Shown here: positions 10,265-17,671 of the stretch, piece by piece
Position numbering within the stretch: position 1 is the stretch's first letter
How the letters are laid out: each line of letters begins with the position of its first letter
From: Pseudomonas ekonensis
Lineage (GTDB): Bacteria > Pseudomonadota > Gammaproteobacteria > Pseudomonadales > Pseudomonadaceae
Length of the DNA: 64,000 bases
Direction: 5' to 3'
NCBI RefSeq assembly: GCF_019145435.1
Contig: NZ_JAHSTS010000001.1
Span: 1,998,001-2,062,000 of the forward strand
The notes under the pieces: model-generated
The model's database searches: none
The model's input: only the letters and a program-made list of their open reading frames with translations
What the model was told of the DNA's origin: nothing
Translations under genes and position numbers: made by a program

Positions 10265-11317
10265 ATGTCCAGCCCCATGAACGTAAAAGTCCAAGACCCC
10301 ACCTACGAACTGGCGCTGGTGTCGCCGTTCCTGCTGCAGACCCTGGCCGAGGTCGCGCAGCTCAAGGGCGTCCAGCCTGAATCCCTGTGCCGTGGGCTGG
10401 GCTTCACCCTCGAAGACCTGCAGGACCCGGCGCAGCGCATCTCCTACCGCCAGGCCGTGGCCATGATCCAGCGTGCGCTCAAGGCCTTGCCCAACCAGGG
10501 GCTGGGCCTGTGGGTCGGGGCGCAGAACGTGCTGGGCACGCTGGGCCTGCTGGGCCATGTGCTGTCGCTGTGCAAGACCCTGCGCGATGCGTTCGACCTG
10601 GGCATCCGCCATCAGCACACCTCCGGCGGGATCGTGGTGTCCAGCGTGGACGTGTCGGCGCAGCAGGTGTCCGTCAACGCCGAGTGCCGCCTGCCGTTCG
10701 CCGAGGTGCAGATGTTTGCGGTGGAGGAGTTCTTCGCCAGCCTGCTGGTCTACGGGCGGGCCTTGGTGGGCGAGGACTTCAAGGCCATCGCGGTGGAGTT
10801 CGTCCACGCCGCGCCGGACTACCTCGACGAATACCGGCGCCTGCTGGGGCCGGACGTGCGCTTCGGCTGCCTGCACAACCGCATGCTGCTCGACGTGCGC
10901 TGGCTGGACGTGAACCTGCCCAACCACCACTCGTTGGCTTTGCGTCAGGCGGTCAAGCTGCTGGAGCTGGAAGCGGCGCAGGTGCACCAGAAACTGGATC
11001 TGATCCAGGCCGTGGAGCGGGCGATCGCGCGGGACCTGAGCCGGGGCAGCCACATCGAGAAGATCGCCGGCGACCTGAACATGAGCAGCCGCACCCTGCG
11101 CCGGCGCCTGACCGAGCACGCGCTGACCTTCGAAGCGCTGCTGGAGCAAGTGCGCCAGGCTCGCACCATGAGCCTTTTGGCCAACCCGCAGATGCCCATC
11201 GAACGCATCACCGAGGAAGTCGGCTACAGCGACGTGCGCAGCTTCCGCCGGGCGTTCAAGCGCTGGACGGGGATGAGCCCCAGCGCGTGGCGCCATGACG
11301 GCGGCGGCCACGAATAA
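10265..11317 (+). CDS. AraC-family transcriptional regulator
   Basis: About 350 residues. The N-terminal two thirds match the 'arabinose-binding domain' (PF12625-type) seen in Pseudomonas regulators such as OruR/ArgR-like proteins (SPFLLQTLAEVAQLKG; PFAEVQMFAVEEFFASLL). The C-terminal AraC domain has both helix-turn-helix units: IEKIAGDLNMSSRTLRRRL and the conserved second unit EEVGYSDVRSFRRAFKRWTG, ending at MSPSAWR. Two nearby Met codons (10265 and 10277) could start it; neither has a strong ribosome site. It is divergent from the SphA-like gene, its likeliest target. The inducer is not deducible. Confidence 0.9.
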   Translation: MSSPMNVKVQDPTYELALVSPFLLQTLAEVAQLKGVQPESLCRGLGFTLEDLQDPAQRISYRQAVAMIQRALKALPNQGLGLWVGAQNVLGTLGLLGHVLSLCKTLRDAFDLGIRHQHTSGGIVVSSVDVSAQQVSVNAECRLPFAEVQMFAVEEFFASLLVYGRALVGEDFKAIAVEFVHAAPDYLDEYRRLLGPDVRFGCLHNRMLLDVRWLDVNLPNHHSLALRQAVKLLELEAAQVHQKLDLIQAVERAIARDLSRGSHIEKIAGDLNMSSRTLRRRLTEHALTFEALLEQVRQARTMSLLANPQMPIERITEEVGYSDVRSFRRAFKRWTGMSPSAWRHDGGGHE

Positions 11318-11386
11318 CCTCTGTTCCGAACCCACACAAATCCTCCGGCTACAGTTAAACTCCGCGCTCTTTCCCAAGGAGTTCAC

Positions 11387-12274
11387 ATGAGTCACTACCA
11401 GCCGGGCATCCTCGCCACCCCCGTTCCGCCGCAGGCACGCCACCTGTTTTTCGCCCTCGAATCGCTCGAAGCGCTGCCTCAGGCGATCGACAACCTGCTG
11501 AACCTGGTGGACGGCAAATCGGCGGTGGTCGGTTTCGGCGAGTCCCTGGCCAAGGCGCTCAAGGTGGACATCGACGGCCTGCGCAGCTTCCCGGCGCTGA
11601 CCGGCGTGGGCGTGGAGAACCCGTCGACCCAGCATGCGCTGTGGGTCTGGCTGCACGGCACCGACCGTGGCGAACTGCTCAACCGCAGCACTCAATTCGA
11701 GGCGGCGCTGGCCCCGGCCCTGCGCCTGGTGCAGAAGCAGGAAGCCTTCCGCCACATGGGCGGCCACGACCTCACCGGTTACGAGGACGGCACCGAAAAC
11801 CCCCACGACGAGGCCGCCGTGGCCGCCGCGCTGGTGAGCGAGGGTGCGCAGGGCCTGGTCGGCGGCAGCTTCGCCGCGATCCAGCAGTGGCAGCATGACC
11901 TCAAGGGGTTCCACGCGCTGTCCGCCGAAGACAAGGACAACATCATGGGCCGTCGCCTGAGCGACAACGAAGAGATCGACGACGCGCCGGTCTCCGCCCA
12001 CGTCAAACGCACCGCCCAGGAAAGCTTCGCGCCCGAAGCGTTCGTGGTGCGCCGTTCGATGCCGTGGATCGAAGGCGACCGCGCCGGCCTGATGTTCCTC
12101 GCGTTCGGCTTCTCCCTCGACGCCTTCGAAGCGCAACTGCGGCGCATGAGCGGCCTGGAGGACGGCATCACCGACGGCCTGTACCGCATCAGCCGGCCGA
12201 TCACCGGCGGCTACTACTGGTGCCCGCCGCTCCAGGACGGCCGCCTCGACCTGCGCGCCCTGCGCATCGGCTGA
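11387..12274 (+). CDS. Dye-decolorizing (DyP-type) haem peroxidase
   Basis: 295-residue cytoplasmic haem peroxidase; no signal peptide is present. The family signature GXXDG is seen as GYEDGTENP near residue 131, with the catalytic distal Asp. The proximal-His region is in DDAPVSAHVKRTAQESF and the conserved distal Arg block is FVVRRSMPWIEGD, followed by GLMFLAFGFSLDAFEAQLRRM. ATG 11387 follows AAGGAG. It oxidises dyes and aromatic substrates with H2O2 in vitro; physiological substrates of such YfeX/DyP-B relatives are unsettled. The oxidoreductase gene follows 9 bp downstream and is probably co-transcribed. Confidence 0.92.
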   Translation: MSHYQPGILATPVPPQARHLFFALESLEALPQAIDNLLNLVDGKSAVVGFGESLAKALKVDIDGLRSFPALTGVGVENPSTQHALWVWLHGTDRGELLNRSTQFEAALAPALRLVQKQEAFRHMGGHDLTGYEDGTENPHDEAAVAAALVSEGAQGLVGGSFAAIQQWQHDLKGFHALSAEDKDNIMGRRLSDNEEIDDAPVSAHVKRTAQESFAPEAFVVRRSMPWIEGDRAGLMFLAFGFSLDAFEAQLRRMSGLEDGITDGLYRISRPITGGYYWCPPLQDGRLDLRALRIG

Positions 12275-12283
12275 GGCCCGGGC

Positions 12284-13252
12284 ATGGACGTGGTGCGGTG
12301 GGGCATGATCGGCTGCGGCAGCGTCACTGAACGCAAGAGTGGTCCGGCGCTGCGCAAGGCGCCCGGTTCAGCGTTGGTGGCGGTGATGGGGCGGCGGCTC
12401 GACGCCGTCAGCGACTACGCCGCCCGCCACGGCGTCGGGCGGTTCTACACCGACGCCGACGCCCTGATCAACGACCCCGACGTGGACGCGGTGTACATCG
12501 CCACGCCCCCCGACAGCCATCACGCCTACAGCCTCAAGGTCGCCGCCGCCGGCAAGCATTGCTGCGTGGAAAAGCCCATGGCGCTCAACGCCGGGCAGAG
12601 CCGCGAGATGCACCAGGCGTTCGCCGACGCCGGCCGGCACCTGTTCGTGTCCTATTACCGCCGTTCCCTGCCGCGTTTCCGGCAGGTGCGGCAATGGCTG
12701 GACGAAGGCCGGATCGGCGAGGTCCGGCTGCTGAGCTGGACGCTGACCAAGGCCCCGTCGAAGACCGACCTTGAGGGTGGCGACAACTGGCGCACCGACC
12801 CGGCGGTGGCCGGCGGCGGCTACTTCGCCGACCTGGCCAGCCATGGCCTGGATCTGTTCCAGTACCTGCTCGGCGACATCGTCGACGTGGCCGGCTTCAC
12901 CGCACGCCAGGCCGGGCTGTACGCGGCCGAGGACGCAGTCGGCGCCAGTTGGCGGTTCGCCGGCGGCGCCCTGGGCATGGGCTGCTGGAGCTTTGCCGCG
13001 GACCGGCGCGAGGACCGGGTCGAGATCGTCGGCAGCCGCGGGCGGATCGGTTTCTCGGTGTTCGATGAGCAACCGGTCGAACTGCACGCCGATGAACACG
13101 TCAGCCTGCACATCCCCCATCACGAACACATCCAGTGGCATCACGTCCTGGGCATGAACGCCCACATCCGTGGCCAGACGCAGCACCCGGCGGTGGCCGC
13201 CGAGGCCCTGAAGACCGATTGGGTGATGGACCGGATCCTCAAGCGCGGGTGA
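12284..13252 (+). CDS. Gfo/Idh/MocA-family NAD(P)-dependent oxidoreductase
   Basis: 322-residue dehydrogenase. The N-terminal Rossmann fold begins with GMIGCGSVTERKSGP, and the family motif CCVEKPMALN (the EKP Lys) is near residue 95-103. The C-terminal alpha/beta domain carries GGGYFADLASHGLDLFQYLLG with the DxxxH active-site residues. Members act on sugars, inositols, biliverdin or related compounds. It starts 9 bp after the DyP peroxidase stop. A REP pair follows its stop codon. Substrate unknown. Confidence 0.92.
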   Translation: MDVVRWGMIGCGSVTERKSGPALRKAPGSALVAVMGRRLDAVSDYAARHGVGRFYTDADALINDPDVDAVYIATPPDSHHAYSLKVAAAGKHCCVEKPMALNAGQSREMHQAFADAGRHLFVSYYRRSLPRFRQVRQWLDEGRIGEVRLLSWTLTKAPSKTDLEGGDNWRTDPAVAGGGYFADLASHGLDLFQYLLGDIVDVAGFTARQAGLYAAEDAVGASWRFAGGALGMGCWSFAADRREDRVEIVGSRGRIGFSVFDEQPVELHADEHVSLHIPHHEHIQWHHVLGMNAHIRGQTQHPAVAAEALKTDWVMDRILKRG

Positions 13253-13274
13253 CGCCCTGCGGCGTCTGGATTGA

Positions 13275-13377
13275 CGCCATCGCCAGCAGGCTGGCTCCCA
13301 CAAGGGATCTCGGTCGGCTGCAAGGTTGGCGATCACTGCAGAACAATGTGGGAGCCAGCCTGCTGGCGATGACGTCA
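13275..13377. repeat. REP doublet (BIME) in opposite orientations
   Basis: Two copies of the REP core lie head-to-head: GCCATCGCCAGCAGGCTGGC at 13275-13294 and its reverse complement near 13353-13372. Each is flanked by CTCCCAC/GTGGGAG. The core GCCAGC-AG-GCTGGC folds as a hairpin. The doublet sits between the oxidoreductase and the GntR gene. Confidence 0.85.
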
Positions 13378-13478
13378 GTGAGAGCACCGCAGGGCAAGAC
13401 AGGCGCTCCCGCAGCCCCGCATCTAAGGTTATGCCCAAACAATATTTCTCAAGCCTGACACCGCTTCCCTAAGATCAC

Positions 13479-13496
13479 GTCATAACTCGTTATGAC
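13479..13496. promoter_or_regulatory. Perfect 18-bp palindrome, likely GntR operator
   Basis: GTCATAAC-TC-GTTATGAC has 8-bp perfect arms around a 2-bp centre and ends 12 bp before the ATG of the GntR/HutC-type regulator. It has the form of GntR-family operators and probably mediates autoregulation of the whole downstream operon. Confidence 0.7.
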
Positions 13497-13508
13497 AAGT
13501 GATCGCCG

Positions 13509-14261
13509 ATGACCGACAACCTCCTTTCCCTGGGCAGCGTCCCGTTGCACACCCAACTGCGCGATGTGCTGCGCACGCGCATCCTCGACGGCCAATACCC
13601 GCAAGACAGCCAGATGCCCTCCGAAAGCGAGCTGGGTGCGATGTTCAAGGTCAGCCGCATCACCGTGCGCCAGGCGCTGGGCGATCTGCAGAAGGAAGGG
13701 CTGATCTTCAAGATCCACGGCAAAGGCACGTTCGTCGCCAAGCCCAAGACCTTCCAGAACGTCAGCACCCTGCAGGGCCTGGCCGAATCCATGACCGGCC
13801 GCGGCTACGAGGTGATCAACCGTCTGCGCAGCTTCCGGTTCATCGCCGCCGACGCGCGCATCGCCGAACGCCTGCAAGTGGCCGAAGGCGACACCGTGGC
13901 GCAGGTCAAGCGCGTGCGGCTGATCAACCGCGAGCCGGTCTCGCTGGAGATCACCTACCTGCCCAGGCACCTGGGCGAGCGCCTGGAGAAGGCCGACCTG
14001 GTGACCCGCGACATCTTCCTGATCCTGGAGAACGACTGCGGCCTGGCGCTGGGGCATGCGGACCTTGCCATCGACGCGGTGCTGGCCGACGACGACCTGA
14101 CCCAGGCCCTGGGCGTCGAGGCCGGTTCGCCGATCATGCGCATCGAGCGCCTGACCCATGATGCCGACGGCCAGCCTCTGGATTTCGAACACCTTTACTA
14201 CCGCGGCGATGCGTTCCAGTACCGCCTGCGGATCGACCGGCAAAAAGGGGAGCGCACATGA
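13509..14261 (+). CDS. GntR-family (HutC subfamily) transcriptional regulator
   Basis: 250 residues. The N-terminal winged helix contains YPQDSQMPSESELGAMFKVS and RITVRQALGDLQKEGLI, the classic GntR DNA-binding motif (residues 28-68). The C-terminal half is a UTRA-type ligand domain (around residues 95-240; MRIERLTHDADGQPLDFEHLYYRGD). ATG 13509 is preceded by the perfect palindrome at 13479-13496. The stop overlaps the start of the flavoprotein gene (ATGA), so the regulator is the first cistron of the operon and very probably responds to the substrate of the encoded flavoprotein pathway. The effector is unknown. Confidence 0.93.
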   Translation: MTDNLLSLGSVPLHTQLRDVLRTRILDGQYPQDSQMPSESELGAMFKVSRITVRQALGDLQKEGLIFKIHGKGTFVAKPKTFQNVSTLQGLAESMTGRGYEVINRLRSFRFIAADARIAERLQVAEGDTVAQVKRVRLINREPVSLEITYLPRHLGERLEKADLVTRDIFLILENDCGLALGHADLAIDAVLADDDLTQALGVEAGSPIMRIERLTHDADGQPLDFEHLYYRGDAFQYRLRIDRQKGERT

Positions 14262-15997
14262 CGCAGGATTCGACGGCAGGCACCACGATCGAACAGGAAT
14301 ACGACATCGTCGTGATCGGCGGCGGCACCGCCGGCCCGATGGCGGCGATCAAGGCCAAGGAGCACAACCGCGACCTGCGCGTGCTGCTGGTGGACAAGGC
14401 CAACGTCAAGCGCAGCGGCGCGATCAGCATGGGCATGGACGGCCTGAACAACGCGGTCATTCCCGGCCATTCGACGCCTGAGCAGTACACCAAGGAAATC
14501 ACCGTCGCCAACGACGGCATCGTCAACCAGGCGGCGGTGTACGCCTACGCCACCCACAGCTTCCAGACCATCGAGCAGCTCGACCGCTGGGGCGTGAAGT
14601 TCGAGAAGGACGAAACCGGCGACTACGCCGTGAAGAAAGTCCACCACATGGGCGCCTACGTGCTGCCGATGCCGGAAGGGCACGACATCAAGAAAGTCCT
14701 CTACCGCCAACTGAAGCGGGCGCGGGTGAGCATCACCAACCGCCTGGTCTGCACCCGTCTGCTGACGGACGAGGAGGGCACGGTCAACGGCGTGATGGGC
14801 TTCGACTGCCGCACCGCCGACTTCCATGTGATCAAGGCCAAAGCGGTGATCCTGGCCTGCGGCGCCGCCGGGCGCCTCGGCCTGCCGTCCTCCGGCTACC
14901 TGATGGGCACCTACGAGAACCCGACCAACGCCGGCGACGGCTATGCCATGGCCTACCACGCCGGAGCCGAACTGGCGAACCTGGAATGCTTCCAGATCAA
15001 CCCGTTGATCAAGGACTACAACGGCCCGGCCTGCGCCTACGTCACCGGCCCCTTGGGCGGCTACACCGCCAACAACAAGGGCGAGCGCTTCATCGAATGC
15101 GACTACTGGAGCGGGCAGATGATGCGCGAGTTCCACCAGGAGCTGGAGAGCGGTAACGGTCCGGTGTTCCTCAAGCTCGATCACCTGGCGGAGGAAACCA
15201 TCCAGGACATCGAACAGATCCTGCACAGCAACGAACGCCCCAGCCGCGGCCAGTTCCACGCCAACCGCGGCACCGACTACCGCACGCAGATGGTCGAGAT
15301 GCACATCTCGGAAATCGGCTTCTGCAGCGGCCACTCGGCGTCCGGGGTGTGGGTCAACGAGCGGGCCGAGACCTCGGTCAAGGGCCTGTATTCGGCCGGT
15401 GACATGGCGGCGGTGCCGCACAACTACATGCTCGGCGCGTTCACCTACGGCGGGTTCGCCGGGCAGAACGCGGCGCAGTTCGTGGAAGGGCGCGGGTTCA
15501 CCGCACTGGATGCCGAACAGGTCGAGCGGGAGCGGGCGCGGGTGTTCGCGCCGCTTGCGCGCGAGCACGGCCTGCCGCCGGCCCAGGTCGAGTACAAGCT
15601 GCGGCGCTTCGTCAACGACTACCTGCAACCGCCGAAGGTGACCAAGAAGATGGAGATCGGCCTGCAACGCTTCGGCGACATCGAGCGCGACCTCGACCGG
15701 CTCAAGGCCCACAACGCCCACGAACTGATGCGCGCCATGGAAGTGAGCGTGATCCGCGACTGCGCCGAAATGGCCGCCCGCGCCTCGCTGTTCCGCGCCG
15801 AAAGCCGCTGGGGCCTGTACCACTACCGGGTCGACCACCCCGAGCGCAACGACCGCGAATGGTTCTGCCATTGCCACCTGAAGAAAGGCGAGGACGGGCG
15901 CATGACCAGCTTCAAGAAGCCCGTCGAGCCTTACATCATTCCCCTGGACGCCGTTGAAATGCAGGCCTACGACCGCCTGCGGGTCGGCGCCGCCTGA
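14258..15997 (+). CDS. AprA-like / fumarate reductase-type FAD flavoprotein subunit
   Basis: 579-residue flavoprotein. The FAD-binding N-terminus is DIVVIGGGTAGPMAAIKAKE, with GAISMGMDGLNNAV close behind and the second FAD segment GLYSAGDMAAVPHNYMLGAF near residue 380-395. The layout, including NPTNAGDGYAMAYHAGAEL, is that of the adenylylsulfate reductase alpha / succinate dehydrogenase A superfamily; the absence of the usual fumarate reductase partner subunits and the ferredoxin next door make it closest in style to AprA. Nothing else in the window suggests dissimilatory sulfur metabolism, so the reaction is unknown. It overlaps the GntR gene by 4 bp and precedes a ferredoxin gene by 25 bp. 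Confidence 0.9.
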   Translation: MTQDSTAGTTIEQEYDIVVIGGGTAGPMAAIKAKEHNRDLRVLLVDKANVKRSGAISMGMDGLNNAVIPGHSTPEQYTKEITVANDGIVNQAAVYAYATHSFQTIEQLDRWGVKFEKDETGDYAVKKVHHMGAYVLPMPEGHDIKKVLYRQLKRARVSITNRLVCTRLLTDEEGTVNGVMGFDCRTADFHVIKAKAVILACGAAGRLGLPSSGYLMGTYENPTNAGDGYAMAYHAGAELANLECFQINPLIKDYNGPACAYVTGPLGGYTANNKGERFIECDYWSGQMMREFHQELESGNGPVFLKLDHLAEETIQDIEQILHSNERPSRGQFHANRGTDYRTQMVEMHISEIGFCSGHSASGVWVNERAETSVKGLYSAGDMAAVPHNYMLGAFTYGGFAGQNAAQFVEGRGFTALDAEQVERERARVFAPLAREHGLPPAQVEYKLRRFVNDYLQPPKVTKKMEIGLQRFGDIERDLDRLKAHNAHELMRAMEVSVIRDCAEMAARASLFRAESRWGLYHYRVDHPERNDREWFCHCHLKKGEDGRMTSFKKPVEPYIIPLDAVEMQAYDRLRVGAA

Positions 15998-16022
15998 ACC
16001 TCACCCAGAGAGAGCCCCGACC

Positions 16023-16268
16023 ATGGCCCATCAAGCCCAGGACATCTTCTTCCGCTCCAACGCCCCCGTCACCGTGGACGAAGACAAATGCATCGCCGAC
16101 AAGGGCTGCACCGTGTGCGTCGACGTCTGCCCGATGGATCTGCTGGCGATCAACCCGGCCACGCAGAAGGCCTACATGGCCTTCGACGAGTGCTGGTACT
16201 GCATGCCCTGCGAAAAGGACTGCCCGACCGGGGCGGTGAAAGTGGAGATTCCGTATTTGCTGCGCTGA
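16023..16268 (+). CDS. Small 2x[4Fe-4S] ferredoxin, AprB-like
   Basis: 81-residue electron carrier. Two cysteine clusters are present: CIADKGCTVCVDVCPMD, and CWYCMPCEKDCPTGAVKVE, enough for two [4Fe-4S] centres. The spacing resembles the N-terminal ferredoxin half of AprB, but the protein lacks the C-terminal tail that wraps AprA in sulfate reducers (AprB is normally ~150 residues). It follows the flavoprotein gene by 25 bp after a GAGAG ribosome site. It most likely accepts or donates electrons for that flavoprotein; the onward redox partner is not in the window. Confidence 0.9.
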   Translation: MAHQAQDIFFRSNAPVTVDEDKCIADKGCTVCVDVCPMDLLAINPATQKAYMAFDECWYCMPCEKDCPTGAVKVEIPYLLR

Positions 16269-16421
16269 TCCGTGACCTGCGGCGCGCTCACTGACGCCAC
16301 CGACAACGCAAGACGCCATCCGGCCACCCCCGGACGCTTGGAACAAGAACATCCCCGCGTTTCCCACCGCCCACCGACAGCGGCGCAAACGCACCGTCCG
16401 AACCCAAGCGGTGGTGAGCCC

Positions 16422-17384
16422 ATGACCTCTTTTTTTGCTGTGACCGACAACGCCGACATCCTCGCCCTGCAACCGCGCCTGACCGCCGAGGATCCGGGCG
16501 TGCGCCGCATTGCCCTGATCGACCTGGCCGACCTCGAAGAGCCGGACGGCCTGCTCTGGCTGGTGGAGCGGCTGACGGACGATTCCGCCGAAGACGTGCG
16601 CGCCGAGGCGGCGCGCTTGCTGGAGGCCTGGGAAGACGCGCCGGTGGTCGAGGCCTTGTGCCAGGCGCTGACCGACCCGTCGCCGGCGGTGCGGGTCGCC
16701 GCCGCGCAAAGCCTGAGCCTGCTCAAGAGCGAAGCCGCAGGCCGGGTGATCCTGCCGTGGACGGCGCACGCCGAAACCGGCGTGCGCACGTCGGCCTGGC
16801 GGGCCCTGCGAGAACTGCGCCTGGCCCAAGCGGCGCCGGCAGCCGTGGCGGCGCTCGACGACGCCGATGCGGGCGTGCGTCGCGAAGCGGTGGGGGTGCT
16901 CGGCTGGCTCAAACAACTTGATGCCTTGCCGGCGCTGGCGCGGCTTGCCAGCGCCGACCCGGACAGCGAAGTGCGCCGCGCCGCCACCGGCGCCCTTGGG
17001 CTGGCGTCCGGCGCCGACGTGCTGCCGGCCCTGCAACGGGCCTTGCAGGACTCGGCCTGGCCCGTGCGCGAAGAAGCCGCCACGACCCTGGGCAAGGTCG
17101 GCCACCCCGACGCCGGCCCGGCCCTGATCCAGGCCCTGAACGACGACTACTGGCAAGTGCGCCTGCGCGCCGCCCGCAGCCTCGGTCGCCTGCGCTGTGT
17201 CGCCGCGTTGGATGCGTTGATCGAGACCCTGGGCCACCGCATCAGCAACCTGCGCAAAGAGGCGGCGCTGGCCCTGGGCGAACTCAATGACCGTGGCGCG
17301 GTGGCCGCGTTGCAGGCCGCCCAGGACGACGGCGACCCGGAAGTGCGCAAGGCCGTGCGCATCGCGTTGAGTCAGTTGCAATGA
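16422..17384 (+). CDS. HEAT-repeat (PBS lyase-like) protein
   Basis: About 320 residues made almost entirely of ~31-residue alpha-helical HEAT repeats, visible as repeated V(R/G)xxAAxxLGxL and D(P/A)xxxVRxxA elements (for example SPAVRVAAAQSLSLL, SEVRRAATGALG and EVRKAVRIALSQL). No enzyme motif is visible; such proteins act as scaffolds or chaperones. ATG 16422 follows GGTGAG; an upstream GTG at 16272 is in frame but poorly supported. It overlaps the DUF971 gene by 4 bp and follows the ferredoxin gene. It may assist assembly of the flavoprotein-ferredoxin pair; that is inference. Confidence 0.85.
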   Translation: MTSFFAVTDNADILALQPRLTAEDPGVRRIALIDLADLEEPDGLLWLVERLTDDSAEDVRAEAARLLEAWEDAPVVEALCQALTDPSPAVRVAAAQSLSLLKSEAAGRVILPWTAHAETGVRTSAWRALRELRLAQAAPAAVAALDDADAGVRREAVGVLGWLKQLDALPALARLASADPDSEVRRAATGALGLASGADVLPALQRALQDSAWPVREEAATTLGKVGHPDAGPALIQALNDDYWQVRLRAARSLGRLRCVAALDALIETLGHRISNLRKEAALALGELNDRGAVAALQAAQDDGDPEVRKAVRIALSQLQ

Positions 17385-17656
17385 GCCCGCTGGCCATCGG
17401 CAATGCCTCGGCCGGGCAGACATTGCGCTTGAACTGGCCGGACGGGCGCGAACAGCGCCTGGGGCACGTTGAGTTGCGCCGTCGCTGTCCGTGCTCGCAG
17501 TGCCGGGCGTTGCGCCTGCGGGGCATGACGCCGCAGGTCGATGACCGAGTCCGGATCATCGAACTCAACCCCCAGGGCTACGGCCTGCAACTGGTGTTCA
17601 GCGACGGCCACCGGCGGGGGATCTACCCTTGGCAGTACCTGCAGCAACTGCCTTGA
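17381..17656 (+). CDS. DUF971 (GBBH-like N-terminal) domain protein
   Basis: 91-residue protein matching the small domain found at the N-terminus of gamma-butyrobetaine hydroxylases (DUF971): LRLNWPDGREQRLGHVELRR, then CPCSQCRA with three cysteines able to bind zinc, and the C-terminal DGHRRGIYPWQYL. It starts at an ATGA overlap with the HEAT-repeat gene and is the final gene of the GntR-flavoprotein operon. In bacteria such single-domain proteins are often linked to iron-sulfur assembly or carrier contexts, consistent with the ferredoxin upstream. Precise role unknown. Confidence 0.88.
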   Translation: MSPLAIGNASAGQTLRLNWPDGREQRLGHVELRRRCPCSQCRALRLRGMTPQVDDRVRIIELNPQGYGLQLVFSDGHRRGIYPWQYLQQLP

Positions 17657-17671
17657 TCCTGCGGCGTCAGG

